The notes beneath the pieces are model-generated. The model did not search any database. It was not told where the DNA came from and saw only the letters and a program-made list of their open reading frames with translations. This document shows positions 1 to 11,640 of a DNA stretch of 64,000 nt, in pieces (the first letter of the stretch is position 1; each line of letters opens with the position of its first letter). Origin of the DNA: Isoetes taiwanensis (Eukaryota; Streptophyta; Lycopodiopsida; Isoetales; Isoetaceae); contig JAJEKV010000003.1 in NCBI GenBank assembly GCA_021234155.1, positions 14,554,386-14,618,385 of the forward strand, written 5' to 3'. The position numbers and the translations under genes are program-made.

Positions 1-2880
1 CTCTTATTCATTTCCACAACTTCACCGTAAGATATAGGTTCATATCAATTTGATGTTCCATACATCCTTTCTTTTCAAGTTCTCCCATATCCATATGTAA
101 CATTCCACTATGTAACATTTCACTATTCATGATATCGTATTCTGCATCCTTCTATCTTCCATTGCTCTCTCTTGCATTGCTTCTCCAGAATTTAACAGCA
201 TATTTCCTACCATTTTCTTCCGTAAATGTCTGGTAAGAATTAGGAAAGATGAGACAACTAGCTACATAGGCAAGACTGTGTAAGGAGATGTACAATGGTA
301 TTTACAGACTCATTATTTGTTGACGCTAATGATGGGTTCACGTGTGAAAAAAGTTTTCAGTTTCAATTGGGCAATATAACTGGAGCTTATCTCTGCATTT
401 CAATTACATTAAGGCAATATAACTGGAGCTCATCTCTGGTGTGCAGGGTAAGAGGACTTTCATTTATTGTGTAGTCTCAGGATAGTTTCCTGTTGCCATC
501 TGCCCTATTTTTTCATTTTTGAATTTGGTAATTTATTGAATTCATCTCTGGGTTGATATGAACACCTTTGACATGGCAGCCTTTTTAACAAAAGACATCA
601 AATTTGTCTGAATACTTGAGAAGCCAAAGTGGATTACTTCTTGCATGAATAAGAAGAGGCATTTGAGATGCATAATCTGCAACTTTGAGAAATAACAGGC
701 TCTTCTTTAAGCAAACATCAAAGCAATATGCATGTAAAATGGGCGGAATGCATATAATGTCCTGAGCAAAAATGCAAGGACAAAAATTACCCGTCTCATC
801 AACACTGAGGCGGATGGCTAATGTCTGTACAGTTGGATTGTTTGCAAGCTTCAACAAAGCGGGCAAAGGAGTTTTAAAACCATTTGATTTGAGAAAGCAT
901 CTGTTGTCGGAAGTCACGGGACAAAGGAATTTTAAAACCACCTACTATGGAAAGTTTCAGAAGCCTACATCCGGCACCGTGGTTTGCTTGAGGCCACTGC
1001 TTAGAATCTTGGGTTTCTAGATTTTGGTCGATTCATAGGATTTTCCACAATTCCCTTCCCACAGTACAGTTCTTGCAATCCCGTGTGGCCATTGTTTTCA
1101 TCACGGAATTCCACAGAAAGTCAACTATGTCACAGACCAACGAATTTGCCACAGAAAGCAACTATGTCTGCCGGAACAGAAAGCACGATCATGGCTTGGA
1201 AAAATATGAAGAGGAAGATGTCTATCGGAATGAGGGGTGCTTTAACCAATAGTCTAGAGCAAGCATCAAATATGGCAGTTAGATGCTGCAAAATCTATTG
1301 ATGGAGCTGGGCAAAAGGAATGCAGAAGAGTCCTGGCTTTTGGCTTTGATGAAAGAGGAGCCCCCAGTGCCGAGACTTCCCATATCCGAGCTTTGCAGCG
1401 GCAACGACGCTCAGAAATTTTGCAGTGCCAGGAAGAAGGAGCAACCCCAGCATATACCGCCTTCTTTTTTCGCAGACCTGCAGAAAAACCGCAACCCTTC
1501 TTCACACAACCGCTCATCTTTATAGCCATAGACCGGTGCTTCTCGAACCTTCCAGCAATTTTAGTTAGTATCGAGACTTAACAGATTTATTCGTGCTCCA
1601 GCTCGCTGTGGCATGGGGCCCGTCCTTCCTCCTTCTCTCCTTAGGAAGGAGACTACACAATCCAGCGGGAAAAATTCCACAAAGTTCAGTAATTCAAGTT
1701 GCATAAACCAGATTACCTGATTTTTTACGCAGGTGTAAACACAACTTTACTGAGCGCCTCGAGTTCTGACCCTAATCCTGCCGATGGAGCGTGGAAGAGA
1801 AGATACCGTGGAAATCTATCTTGCTGGCTCTCTTTATGCTATCCTTCATGCCGGAGGCGGCAAACCACACAAACTCAAATAGGAAGAAAAGCGGACACAC
1901 ACAAACTCAAATAAGAAAAGCGGACAGCTCCCGTCATCTCTCTCCACAAACCCTCTCTCCCAAACTTTTAGCCGCCACAAATCGCCATGGGCTATCGGCC
2001 GGCCGCTCCTCTCTTTTATACCAAAACAAAGTATTCTCCAGATCTTTCAAGAACGCCCCAGGCATTCCGGTTGCCTTCCAGAAACTCCAAGGCACCTTCC
2101 ACAACATCTTCTAGAAACGCCTCATCTAGTCTAGTAGCTTCTCCTTACAGCAACCATTGGAAAATCTCAGTTTAATGCCTAATAATAGAACATTCCAGAA
2201 ACTGTCCCATTATAATTATATGTTAGAGATATATGTCTCAAATGTGGGACGCATTAGACAGTGCACGCAGACTCATTTTATGCAAGAGCCATAAACCACT
2301 TTCCATCGCTTGATGTGAAGAAAAGGTGCACAATCCCGAGGAGGCACGTAGAAAGTAGGATTGCCTTGCTTAAAATAATTGGCTCAAAACCAAGAATGCA
2401 TATTCCACTTGATGTTTACAGACATCTTCTTTACACTGTACAAGCTTGCTATATTCTTGATCAAAAGAATCGAGTATTCATAGACAAGTATTTAATTAGA
2501 CTATCTTTTCTTTTTTGAGACAACATTTGTCTAGGAAGAAGAAACTTTAAGATTTAATATTGTGTTCATCCCCAAAGGAGATGGAACATGTAGGCTTCAT
2601 GATTGCCTACACAGGAGTGTTATTGGAGTCATATATTGAGGATAACAAAGTGATTGTAATAAAAAATTGGGTGAACTGAGATAGTAAGCTTCCACGGGGC
2701 TCGCCGTATAACCTGGGAAGGGGAGGGGTATTCCAACCAAATTTCTTATTGAAGTGGTCAAAGCGGCTTTCTCCTTCAAGTATAGGAAGAGAAAAACCTA
2801 TGTTGCTGTTTGGGGGGATTCTGCCAGTTTGAATCTTTATAATAAATCATGGAAGATAGTGGAGGAGAACCATCCTAGCA
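1..2880. other. no supported gene
   Basis: Several short open frames occur here (for example around 585-1020 and 1083-1581), but they overlap on both strands. None shows a recognisable domain, a convincing exon boundary or a compositional change. I see no RNA gene and no large repeat. Confidence 0.5.
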
Positions 2881-2929
2881 GATTAGCCAGGCTTGATTAC
2901 GTTCATTAAGTTTCTGATTTTGACATCGA

Positions 2930-3492
2930 AATCAAATATTATCGGCGTTATCGGCGACAAAAAAAAAAAAAACCTACCATAGACAGGTAGGCAGACAAAC
3001 AGATAGACAGATATTTTAATGTCTATAGAGACCACCAAAGAGCCATGGGATGATACAATGAACAAGCGCATGAAGCCCAAAAGAAGGAAGGGCACAAGCC
3101 CCATTACTTAACTCGAGGAAAAGCCAATTCAACATAAAAGAAAACAAAATAGAGACACACGTGCCGACTAAATAGTACTATGTGTAATCAAGCCATTCAT
3201 CATATATAATTGCGGGTCCATCACGACAAACAAACCATTTGCCTTTTGATCGTGCTCTTTTTACTTTAAATAATCCCCCCCCTTTTTGCTTTGAGAGCTG
3301 AAAATGTGGCAAGCATTCTTCAATTGAAAAGGAAGACAATCTAAGATGTCTGCCATGACGAAGCACCTGAAGTCGGCACTCGACATCTCTAAAATAAATA
3401 AGAAAACAGAGTGGACAATTTGGTTCATCAAGCACTCTATCAACTGTCCATACTCTGAACCTGCACGTGCATAACTTTACTAAAGAAGTCAT
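2930..3492 (-). repeat. dispersed repeat family, copy A (coding-like tract plus 3' tail)
   Basis: Read on the minus strand, an open frame of 104 codons (3492 to 3178) contains FRDVECRLQVLRHGRHL, then a segment ending in HFQLSKQKGG. A related frame on the plus strand at 49036-49218 has FRDILSRLRVLQHGSHL and PFQLYKKGEE at matching spacing. Downstream of both frames lies a shared noncoding tract around GGGCTTCATG and GACATTAA, ending in a pyrimidine-rich simple repeat (TCTATC/TACC type). Conserved peptide, conserved 3' region and a simple-repeat tail suggest the 3' end of a non-LTR element or an unnamed dispersed repeat. No known domain is recognised, and copy A has no recognisable upstream part. 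Confidence 0.6.
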
Positions 3493-3499
3493 TTGCTAG

Positions 3500-4790
3500 A
3501 TCCACACCAGAGCATCCATTTTGCTCAAGCAAAACAAAATGCATAAATTGATGGACTTTCATTTGTATCTAGCTCGCATTTACATGCATTGTTGGCTATT
3601 TCTGGAGAGTCATTTGGCACGTTATCCTTATGCTCTACTATATCATTTATGATACAAACATAAGCAATGTCTTATACATACTATTATCATACTCTACCGC
3701 ATGTACTGGATGGTTCAATGGTGCCTTATCCATTGGTATAGGTGCGAGTGATATCATATATATAGTGTTACAGGCCTTGTCACAGCTTGTGCCATGCTGA
3801 TTGCAAGGCATCTGCATGGAAGTATGTTCGGAATTGCTAAAGATAGTAGAGCATAAGACGGTTCGCAATCAAACCAATGTCTAGATCTAAAGCTATTGGA
3901 TGTGCTAATAGAACTATACTATCCATGATAGACCATAATGTAACCTGATCTGAGGTTGACAACTTTGGAATGATGGCCTTTTCTATGTCGGCCATGTCTC
4001 CATGTCGACAATATATTCTAGTTCACGTTCTTTTGCCTCTATGTCTGCAAAACTGTGAACGGTATCCTTCTGATGGTCATGATCACATGGCATTGTATAT
4101 TCCTCTGCAATAAGTAATTGCACTCCAATATTTATCCTCATTGGCCATCTATTAAATCCTCCAAGAATACTAAATTATCAATGATGTGTGGTGGTCCAAT
4201 GCACCCTTCTTGAGACGGGACTCTTTCTTCTTCCTTTTGTTCTTTTTCTCTTGTGCCTGCATCCTTTTTGCATTATATCTGTCCATCTCGATTACGAAAG
4301 CAAAACGAAAGGCACCAACGGACAAAACAATATATAATAGTGTAGATCTTATACTAACCAACCTATAGGATCAATCAGAAAATTACTGTTTGTGTTGTTG
4401 GTCAAGAAATTGCACTACATGCTGTCTTCAAGTCCTTCAAACATCCTCCATGTTGGTTGACGAGATACTTTGTTTTGGCATCTCCATATCAAACATGTAG
4501 CATGGTTTGTCAAATTTGATTCTGGGCAGATCGAGCCTACTTGAAGAAATTAAAAAATCTTGATTGGATGCTCTGTTTGTCAAGATTCTTATTGCTATGA
4601 AAAGCTACTAGTTGTGAATTATCAAAGCGTACTAGGTGCTCCACAAGGTTGCTAAAATATAGCACATGTTCTTTATTTATCAATATCGATAAGAGAAAAT
4701 CCTCTAATCTGTTAGATTTTACTTATCATTTTACAAAGTTTTTATCGAAAAAAAATTTGGCATTTACTTTAATGAACCATATTTTTTCAA
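3500..4790. other. no supported gene
   Basis: AT-rich sequence with only short open frames and no recognisable domain. Nothing structured is seen. Confidence 0.5.
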
Positions 4791-4805
4791 TTCTAGGGAG
4801 TAATA

Positions 4806-5070
4806 TAATTTTGGAATATAAAATATGGTTGCGCCTTAGGTTTGGCATATGAATAAAGGGACTCGAACATCTACCAAAATAATTCAGTATCTTAATAAAA
4901 ATACTTTGACCTAAGATAATACTTTGACCATTACAACCAGTGAGCTACGTGAGCTAGTGGATTTTTTTTTTTCTTTTTCTTTTTTTGTAACAACCAATTT
5001 ATTTATTTTAGAGGTATGATCTATGGTTTTAGATATGGTTGTTTATGCATCCAACTCAAATCCTCCGAGA
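4806..5070 (-). mobile_element. tRNA-derived SINE-like copy 1
   Basis: Read on the minus strand, this copy carries an A-box-like TAGCTCACTGG followed some 60 bases later by a B-box-like TGTTCGAGTCC, the internal RNA polymerase III promoter pattern of tRNA-headed SINEs. A diverged second copy lies about 390 bp away with the same order of segments, including a T-rich tract. The spacing between boxes is too long and the arms too poorly paired for a working tRNA. Confidence 0.5.
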
Positions 5071-5195
5071 GCCCCACTTTATTGTGCTTCATATTCTAAA
5101 CACCTTGCTCGTTGAATCCGTCGATCCTATGGGCAGCGTATGTTGGAACCTCTGAATGCCTTTCATTTTAATTATGGTCATTTACAATTGGGGGC

Positions 5196-5435
5196 GCCTA
5201 TAATTTTGAATATGAAATATGGTTGCGCCTACGGTTTCGAAGTATGACTAGGGAAACTCGAACCTCTACCAAAATAATTTCAACGTCCTAATAAGAATGA
5301 TTTGACCAATACAACCACCAAGCCAACCTTTTGACCAATACAACCACCAAGCCAACCTTTTTTTTTTTTAAGAACCAATTCGATTGGTTTAATCTATGGT
5401 TTTACATATTGCCATTTATACAGCCAAATCAAATC
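5196..5435 (-). mobile_element. tRNA-derived SINE-like copy 2
   Basis: On the minus strand it has a weak A box (GGCTTGGTGG) and a good B box (GGTTCGAGTTT). It parallels the copy at 4806-5070 through the gcgcaacc/gcgcctac tract, the T-run and the CTATGGTTTTA segment. A 26-bp stretch ending in AAGCCAACC is itself duplicated next to the T-run. The two copies are diverged, so the pair is old. Confidence 0.5.
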
Positions 5436-5983
5436 TGCCTAGAACCCTTTGTTATTGTGATATATATGATGTAAAGTTCTGAGTTAGATAATAGTGTGGC
5501 AAGCACTTGGGTATATATTGTCTCACTTCATTGGTTATTTCGATGCATTATAAATTTTTGGATTGCCCCCATTAAGGGGCAATTTGCTGGGGGAGTGAGT
5601 TTTGGCATCTTGGTGCATTCTAGATATATCTAGACATGTAACAGTTATAGCTTTTGGTTATTTTTTTGGTGGTAGAAAACTTTTTAATATTATTTCAAAT
5701 GACCATAATTGATGTCAAACGATTCAAGTTTGCTGGAAAACTCATTCCATCAGTCTCACCAAAATACCATTCTATGAAATATTTGATAAAATATAAGAGA
5801 GAAAAGAAAGCGCTAGAGATATAGAAAAGAGATAAAGAATAAAGAGAAAGGGAGAGAGAATGTGTAGAACACCTTAACAATAGCTAAACCCAATAAAGCA
5901 AAATCTTAACTAAATAAATATAAGATAGCATTGCACATGTGATGGTAAGATATCCCTTCTGAGTAAATTAACGATAGACATTG

Positions 5984-6123
5984 AGACAAACAGAACAATT
6001 TACTCCCTTCTATGAAGGTAACCTTTGTTGTCCAAAGATCAAGGACTTTGCTAAGACAAACAGAACAATTTATTCCCTTCTATGAAGGTAACCTTTGTTG
6101 TCCAAAGATCAAGGACTTTGCTA
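5984..6123. repeat. 70-bp direct tandem repeat, two units
   Basis: Units at 5984-6053 and 6054-6123 are almost identical; the visible difference is tttactccc versus tttattccc. The short open frames across it are duplicated with the repeat and are not taken as genes. Confidence 0.9.
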
Positions 6124-6129
6124 TTACCT

Positions 6130-8090
6130 GCATCCATAGAAAGCAAACAAAGAAAGTTAGTTGCAATCCGTATTACAAGCGTCGTAGCAATAGCAAAGAA
6201 TCAGTTGTTATCCATGTCCAACCTTTTTACTATTTATGAATGTAAATACACATTCATATATTAATAACCCAGATACATTTATATAATAAACCATTATGAA
6301 GCCAAGATTTCAAAAAAAAACTATGATATATCCCTGGAGCAACGCCAATTATCTATACTAGCTGTTCTAAAAATTGTTATTGTAGTTTCTATGAGAACTT
6401 GAAATTTATGAGTCTTTTTTTCTCATAACGCCAACACATGGCACAATGTCAGCACATGGCATTAGCTCTTTATTCAATTGGATAATAGATCCAAGAAATC
6501 CACTAGTCCTGCACCATATTTCTTTTAATGTCCCTAGCTTGCGCATAATTAAGAGTTAGTAGTTCTAGTTGTAACTATGCCTCAAGTAACACGTTCTGCA
6601 GTTCATACTCCCCTCTGAGTTTGAATGCTAGTAACAACTTGAGAATATCGATCTTATATTGTAATTGCAGTAAGAAAAATAAGAACCATAGCTTAATCGT
6701 CAATCCTGTCTACTGCCTCCTGCTGAGATTACATCTCCTTTAAAAGCTTTAAGCCTAAGAATATAATCTGTTTAAAGTATTTCATTCTTCCTCCTCTTTT
6801 CAATACTCACAAGGTATTGCTTACAAAAGTTGCAAATTCAGAGATCTGACGTCTTAAATCGGGTAGCATTAGTGGTAGCAAATGATCATCATCAATGATA
6901 GCAGTCTTGGCATCAGTCGTAATGCCCTTTTTCCTGAATCTTGTTTCTTGATTTTTACTCCCTCTGGTCGATTGATACACAACTTACCTTGATCAAGAAA
7001 AAAAATTTAGGCAGACCCCCTGCCCCTAGAAAGGTATAGGGTCTATTTGTTACATTCATGCTGATCTAACTATAGAAAATCTTTGATTCAAGAAAAGCAC
7101 TATATTTGTGGATAGCCGTAGGTTCATGACAGATGGTTAAAGTGTAGTTTTTTTAGTGGTACAGCAATATTCCCTGACCATCTAGTCACTATATTCCCAG
7201 ATGACCATCTATTTCATCGTACAGGAGTAGACTGAACCTCCAATAGAATTCAAGATTCTAAAATTTTAGTTTCTTCAATCACTGTTTTGGGCGATCGAAA
7301 TGGTTGATCTATCATATCTGAATTGTAGATTAGTTTTCCTTCCTTCCTTTTCTATCAATTCCATCCAAATGATTTCTCCTCTGTTTCTGGATCCTTACTT
7401 TCATTTATTAGCTCTGTTGTTTTCACCTGCGTTTCTTTCTTAAACTTTTTAATGGCTCGAAAACAAACCCAAACTTCGGCATCATTGGCTTTCTTGCACG
7501 AAGTTTTCAAACTAACTAGATTAGAATGACGCAATCTTTTTCTCCAGGTAAGTGCCATCCATAATAATTCTTTCTGAACTTTTGCCACATTAACAGCTTG
7601 GCTATCCATTTTCGTCATGTCCCTCGTTTGAACAATTTATCTAAGGATCCAAGAATGAATGGCAAAAAGATCCCTCTCACTATTGACACTGGAATCCCTA
7701 GTCACACCTATGGGCGAGCCAAGGCCTATAAAAAGATTCACTCTAATAAGCTCCTTGCAAACAAATACCTTACAAGAGATATTTCTTTAAACTTGCCTCG
7801 GGTAGCTTCTAAGAACAAAAAACCTTACTGATACTGCTGTAATAGAGATAAATTCAACTAGACAAGCTTTAGCAACATCTTTTTAACCGGCAAAACGAAG
7901 TTTTTAGAAATTCTGCCTATTGGCTTAACCATCCATGCATCATGGTTGAACGTGGTTATATATTACTGCATATTTTCTGTTTAAGCATGAAAATGTCTTT
8001 TGAGAGCTCCAACGCTAGACTTTCCGTTGATGAAATAGGGAATTTTCGCAGTGCCTCTTGTCTCTCTTCATGATGTTAGCCCAATCTACT
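6130..8090. other. no supported gene
   Basis: Short frames on both strands around 7355-7831 overlap one another and match no family I recognise. No repeat or RNA gene is seen. Confidence 0.45.
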
Positions 8091-8096
8091 GGAATG

Positions 8097-10277
8097 AGAG
8101 AAAGAAAGAAAGATTTATTAACGTCTACGTAAGACCCGAAGGGTCTATGAGACCATAACATAAACAGAATTCAAGACCTCACCCTCCTGTTATCTAAAGT
8201 ATGGAAACAAAAATATCAAGTTTAACAATTGAAAATCTCTTCAGATAGGGTTTGATGGAGATAGCCCATTCGTTCCTATGACTGCTGCAAAGTAATTCAT
8301 AATACCCCTTCTTGGCTTGCTTTGATGCTTAATGCTTGGCCTCTTCTGGAAAGACTTTTTATGTTCCATGGCTGCTGATCGTTTTATCTTCTTAGGCAGT
8401 GTCAAAGTCACCCCTTTAGGGTCAGGATACTTCCTCTTCTGTGATGAGTCCACTATCATCTTATCATCATTTGACTCAGATGAAAAGAAAGTAGTTATTT
8501 TTGTTTGCTTCAGGCCCATTGGATTCTTTTGTTTGAGAATATTTCTCCTTTCTAGAGATAGTTCATATACAAAGTGAGATACACATTTCTGATCGTAATA
8601 TTCTACCAGCTGTCGTAGAGATGTGGGGTCTCTAAAAAGACAATGATATCTGCCTCTAATAACGTAGTAGGTTGGGCAGGTAAAACTAAAATGTTCTTCT
8701 GACTCAACCATGTTCAGATCGCACATTGGGCACTTCCGATCCTCACGACTAATATTTTTCGCCCTATCAACCTCAATCTCCAACTGGTGAGATGACGCTC
8801 TAAACTGCCCCATAGAGTATCTCACTTTATTCAGCAGATCCATATCTAAATATCCAGGCCTTATGATGAAACCATCAGCAGGAAGTTATCCTTACAGAAT
8901 TTCTTTTTAGCAGGCAGATCTTTGACGGGATTTACCCATGTATTTGAAACATAAAGATACTCCAAGTCATGGCGTATAAGCTGATTGACTTCTTGCTGAG
9001 TAAAATTCAGATTGTCATCCATTATACTGTATTGAAAAGGTGGGATATTTCCCATAGAGAAACCCATCTCCTCAAACAATTTAGATGTCCTTGAGAACCA
9101 ACAGCGCTTACCTTGGTCTGCCAATGCTTTAGACGACACATATGCCAACCAGGGAAGTCTTTTTTGACCTTCTTGTGACTGTCCAAAACGGTGTAACTTA
9201 TGTAAATAAGTCACTATTTGAAAGGCAATTTCAACCTTCAAAGGTTTCGCATTAAATTCAGCAAGCATTATATCATGGGGTACAAAATGTTTGCTTCTAA
9301 TCATTCTAGAAAGAAGAGAAATTTGGAGCCTCTCCAGTTGACCCCAGTCATCGGCTCGTAGGTCAACTCCCCATATTTGTGCACCATATAAAGCTGCCGG
9401 CTTCACCAACGTGTCAAACAGGAAGAGCTTTGTATGAACATCTTGGAAATGGAGTTGGTAGCACTGTTTTTCTAGCTGTACAAGAGAAGCACATCCTTTT
9501 GCAATCCTTGCCTGACCAGCCTCCCTCAATCTGAAAAGATGGCCCGCAAACTCAACACCCAAGTAGGCGTATATAGAAACAATTTCTACAGGTTGTCCTT
9601 GGAAACTAAAAGAGTTATTTTTCCAATTTTTCCAAGAGGTATTAAATACCATCACTTTGGTCCCGTAGAGATCTACTTGCAGCTCTCTATCTTTGCAAAA
9701 GGCTGGCAGCCAAATGTTTTTGAAGCCCTTGAGGAAATGGTGAGATTAGAACCACATCATCCGCATAATGCAAAATGGGAATGCATTCCTGAGCAAGCAT
9801 GGAGCCTTCTCCGTCTAAGTTCTGAACAAAGCTTTCAAGCTCGTCAATGTAAAGTCCAAATAGAGTAGGAGAGAGGGGACACCCTTGTTTAACCCCAATT
9901 GTACTGAAAACTTCCTCTGAAAACTGCCCATCTATTTTCACTCTACCTATTACACTCTCGTATAATGTCAACACTGCCCAGATCAGCTCGTGAGAAAGCC
10001 CCAACATTTTGAGCTCTGAAACAACCTGTTCCGAGGAACAGTATCAAAGGCTTTTTGGAAATAAAAAAAACAGCGATAAATTTTACTTTTTCTTGCCTTC
10101 GCTTCCTCAATGATTGCCCTTAAAGAAAAAATATGATCACTTGTGGAAAAGTTTTTCCTGAAACCAGCTTGTCCCTTGGCTCTAAGGCTGTGATTTTCTG
10201 CAAAATCACTAAGGACCATTTCCAATGCGGATCCATATAGTTTGCCATCACATGCCCAATCATAATTAGGCGATAAT
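8097..10277 (-). mobile_element. non-LTR retrotransposon (LINE-A, copy 1), degenerate and 5'-truncated
   Basis: The minus strand encodes a non-LTR reverse transcriptase in several frames. In order from 10277 downward: a segment with AKLYGS-like text and QAGFRKNFSTSDHIF, motif A degraded to CFFYFQKAFDTV (the first catalytic Asp is Tyr), GVKQGCPLSPTLFGLYIDEL, the catalytic YADD, a thumb region (8861-9655) and a CCHC zinc knuckle. GVKQGCPLSPTLFG is unlike the plant L1 consensus, so this is a different clade. One frameshift lies near 8870, where the thumb frame stops and the zinc-knuckle frame takes over; another lies near 10000. The 3' end runs into a (TTTC)n tract near 8097-8120 on the minus strand rather than a long poly(A). 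The 5' side is cut by a Copia LTR at 10278. Confidence 0.85.
8241..8843 (-). pseudogene. LINE-A ORF2 C-terminal segment: CCHC knuckle, PIP-box-like motif, basic tail
   Basis: This 200-codon frame is the C-terminal end of the LINE-A polyprotein, separated from the reverse transcriptase frame by a one-base shift near 8870. Upstream residues in this frame (from about 8885) read sensibly, so the natural protein had no start here. Residues 38-56 form C-x2-C-x9-H-x4-C, the knuckle seen at the end of many LINE ORF2 proteins. Residues 113-120 read QTKITTFF, an exact match to the PCNA-interacting pattern Q-x-x-[ILM]-x-x-[FY]-[FY]. The tail is basic and Ser-rich and contains PKKIKR (150-155), which resembles an SV40-type nuclear signal. 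The motifs are visible; the binding functions are inferred. Confidence 0.7.
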
Positions 10278-10527
10278 TGTTGGAATATTCCATATTCCAC
10301 TCATGTGCATACGCATGCATACTATGATACTCACATGCACATGCACACATGCACACTTTGATGACTAGATAGGCTGACGTCACATTGTTGCTGACCTGGA
10401 TATATAACAGAGTCACGCACCACCTTAGATGTACTTTTTAGGCAGTTCACTCTAGAGCCGGAAAGGCTGGAGCTTACTTTGTACACTTTGCTTTCTATCT
10501 TCATATAAAGACTATTGGAGTTCTTCA
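10278..10527 (+). mobile_element. Copia 5' LTR
   Basis: The 250-bp segment starts TGTTGGAATATTCC and ends TTCTTCA, directly followed by a primer binding site. It contains a TATATAA promoter-like element near 10398 and microsatellite-like ATGCAC runs. TG...CA ends plus the adjacent PBS are the standard LTR layout. No 3' LTR is present: the internal region breaks into LINE sequence near 11640. Confidence 0.8.
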
Positions 10528-10540
10528 TGGTATCAGAGCC
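10528..10540 (+). other. primer binding site complementary to initiator tRNA-Met
   Basis: TGGTATCAGAGCC follows the CA end of the LTR with no gap. This is the usual plant Copia PBS for priming minus-strand DNA synthesis. Confidence 0.85.
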
Positions 10541-10897
10541 TCGATATAAGAGGAAAGTGAGTGTCCGGGAGTTTAGTGATAGCTCTCAAAAGATTGAGAA
10601 TTTTAAGCCCAGACTTTACAGGCTGAATCGGACTTGAGATGGTTTGTCTTTAAGCCAAGTTTCTTCCGGATCAGAGGAATTCTTTATCAGTTCTTGCAAT
10701 TCGTAGAAGGTTCTTGCAATCTGAGTCGGTTGTCCTCAGATTTTCGAAATCTTGCTGTTTCTTTCCCTATTTCCTTCATATCTTTTCTAGATGAGCCGGT
10801 TCTAACATAAAGATAGTCCAGAACTTGAAATTTCGTCTTAATCTTCAATTCTGTACATCTACAGCAAGATTCATTGAATTTTGAAATCTTGATTCTC

Positions 10898-11640
10898 ATG
10901 GCATCCAGTGGTGATCCGTGGAAGTATTTCACCCATCCTGTTTTAGACATTGATAATTGGTATACTTGGAGAGATGCTTTTGAAACTAATCTCAATCTTA
11001 GAGATCTTGGAGATGTTTTTCTTGAAGACTGGAATCCCCTTACTGCAGAGGATAACAAGAAAGATTTTCTGGCACTTAATCATCTCAAGACTTGTGTTTC
11101 AACTGATTTCCAAAGGGATATCAGAACTTTCAAGACTTTTACTAAAGCATTTGGTTTCTTGCAAGAAGCTTGTATTCATGAGGGGGTGGGGCAGCAAATT
11201 GCTATTCAAGGACAAATGAATAATCTCAGACTTGAGAATTGTGCTAATATGAGAGATTATCTTCAACAACTCAAAATATTGAAGGAAAAACATTCTGGAG
11301 CTGGAGGTACACTAGATGATGTTGCTTTGATTATGTATGCTCTTAATAGTTTGACCAGGGAATATCAAGTTTTGGTTAACCATTTTAAACTCAAGGCTCA
11401 GATTAAGATCTCCTTTAATCAGTTGCAGCAGAAACTCTTGGCAGCAGAAACAGATAACAGTAGACTTCAGCAGCATGAGGCAGCACACTACTCAAAGGTC
11501 AGATCTGCTGCTACAGATGTTTTTTCTGCATCTGGTCTCCCATTATTTCTAGTCCTTTCACTGAGGTCAAAACATCTGATCCTTCTTCTATTGAATCTTC
11601 CAAATCTAATGTTTCTGCCAATACTCCACCAAAAACCCAG
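10898..11640 (+). pseudogene. Copia gag (UBN2-type) fragment
   Basis: The frame starts MASSGDPWKYFTHPVLDIDN and continues as a gag polyprotein of the UBN2/DUF4219 kind: WYTWRDAFETNL near residues 24-35, LRLENCANMRDYLQQL near 113-128 and YALNSLTREYQVL. The start is the first in-frame ATG, 358 bases past the PBS. Near 11540 the hydrophilic gag tail shifts to another frame (SPFTEVKTSDPSSIESSKS). From about 11640 the sequence is LINE-A in antisense, so no zinc knuckle, protease, integrase or RT remains. The open frame itself runs to 11788, but its last ~50 codons are antisense LINE sequence. Confidence 0.8.

Noticed and set aside
3261-3443. Alternative minus-strand frame
   Set aside because: It overlaps the frame conserved with the copy at 49 kb and shows no conservation itself.
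9539-9868. Plus-strand 109-codon frame
   Set aside because: It is antisense to the LINE-A reverse transcriptase.
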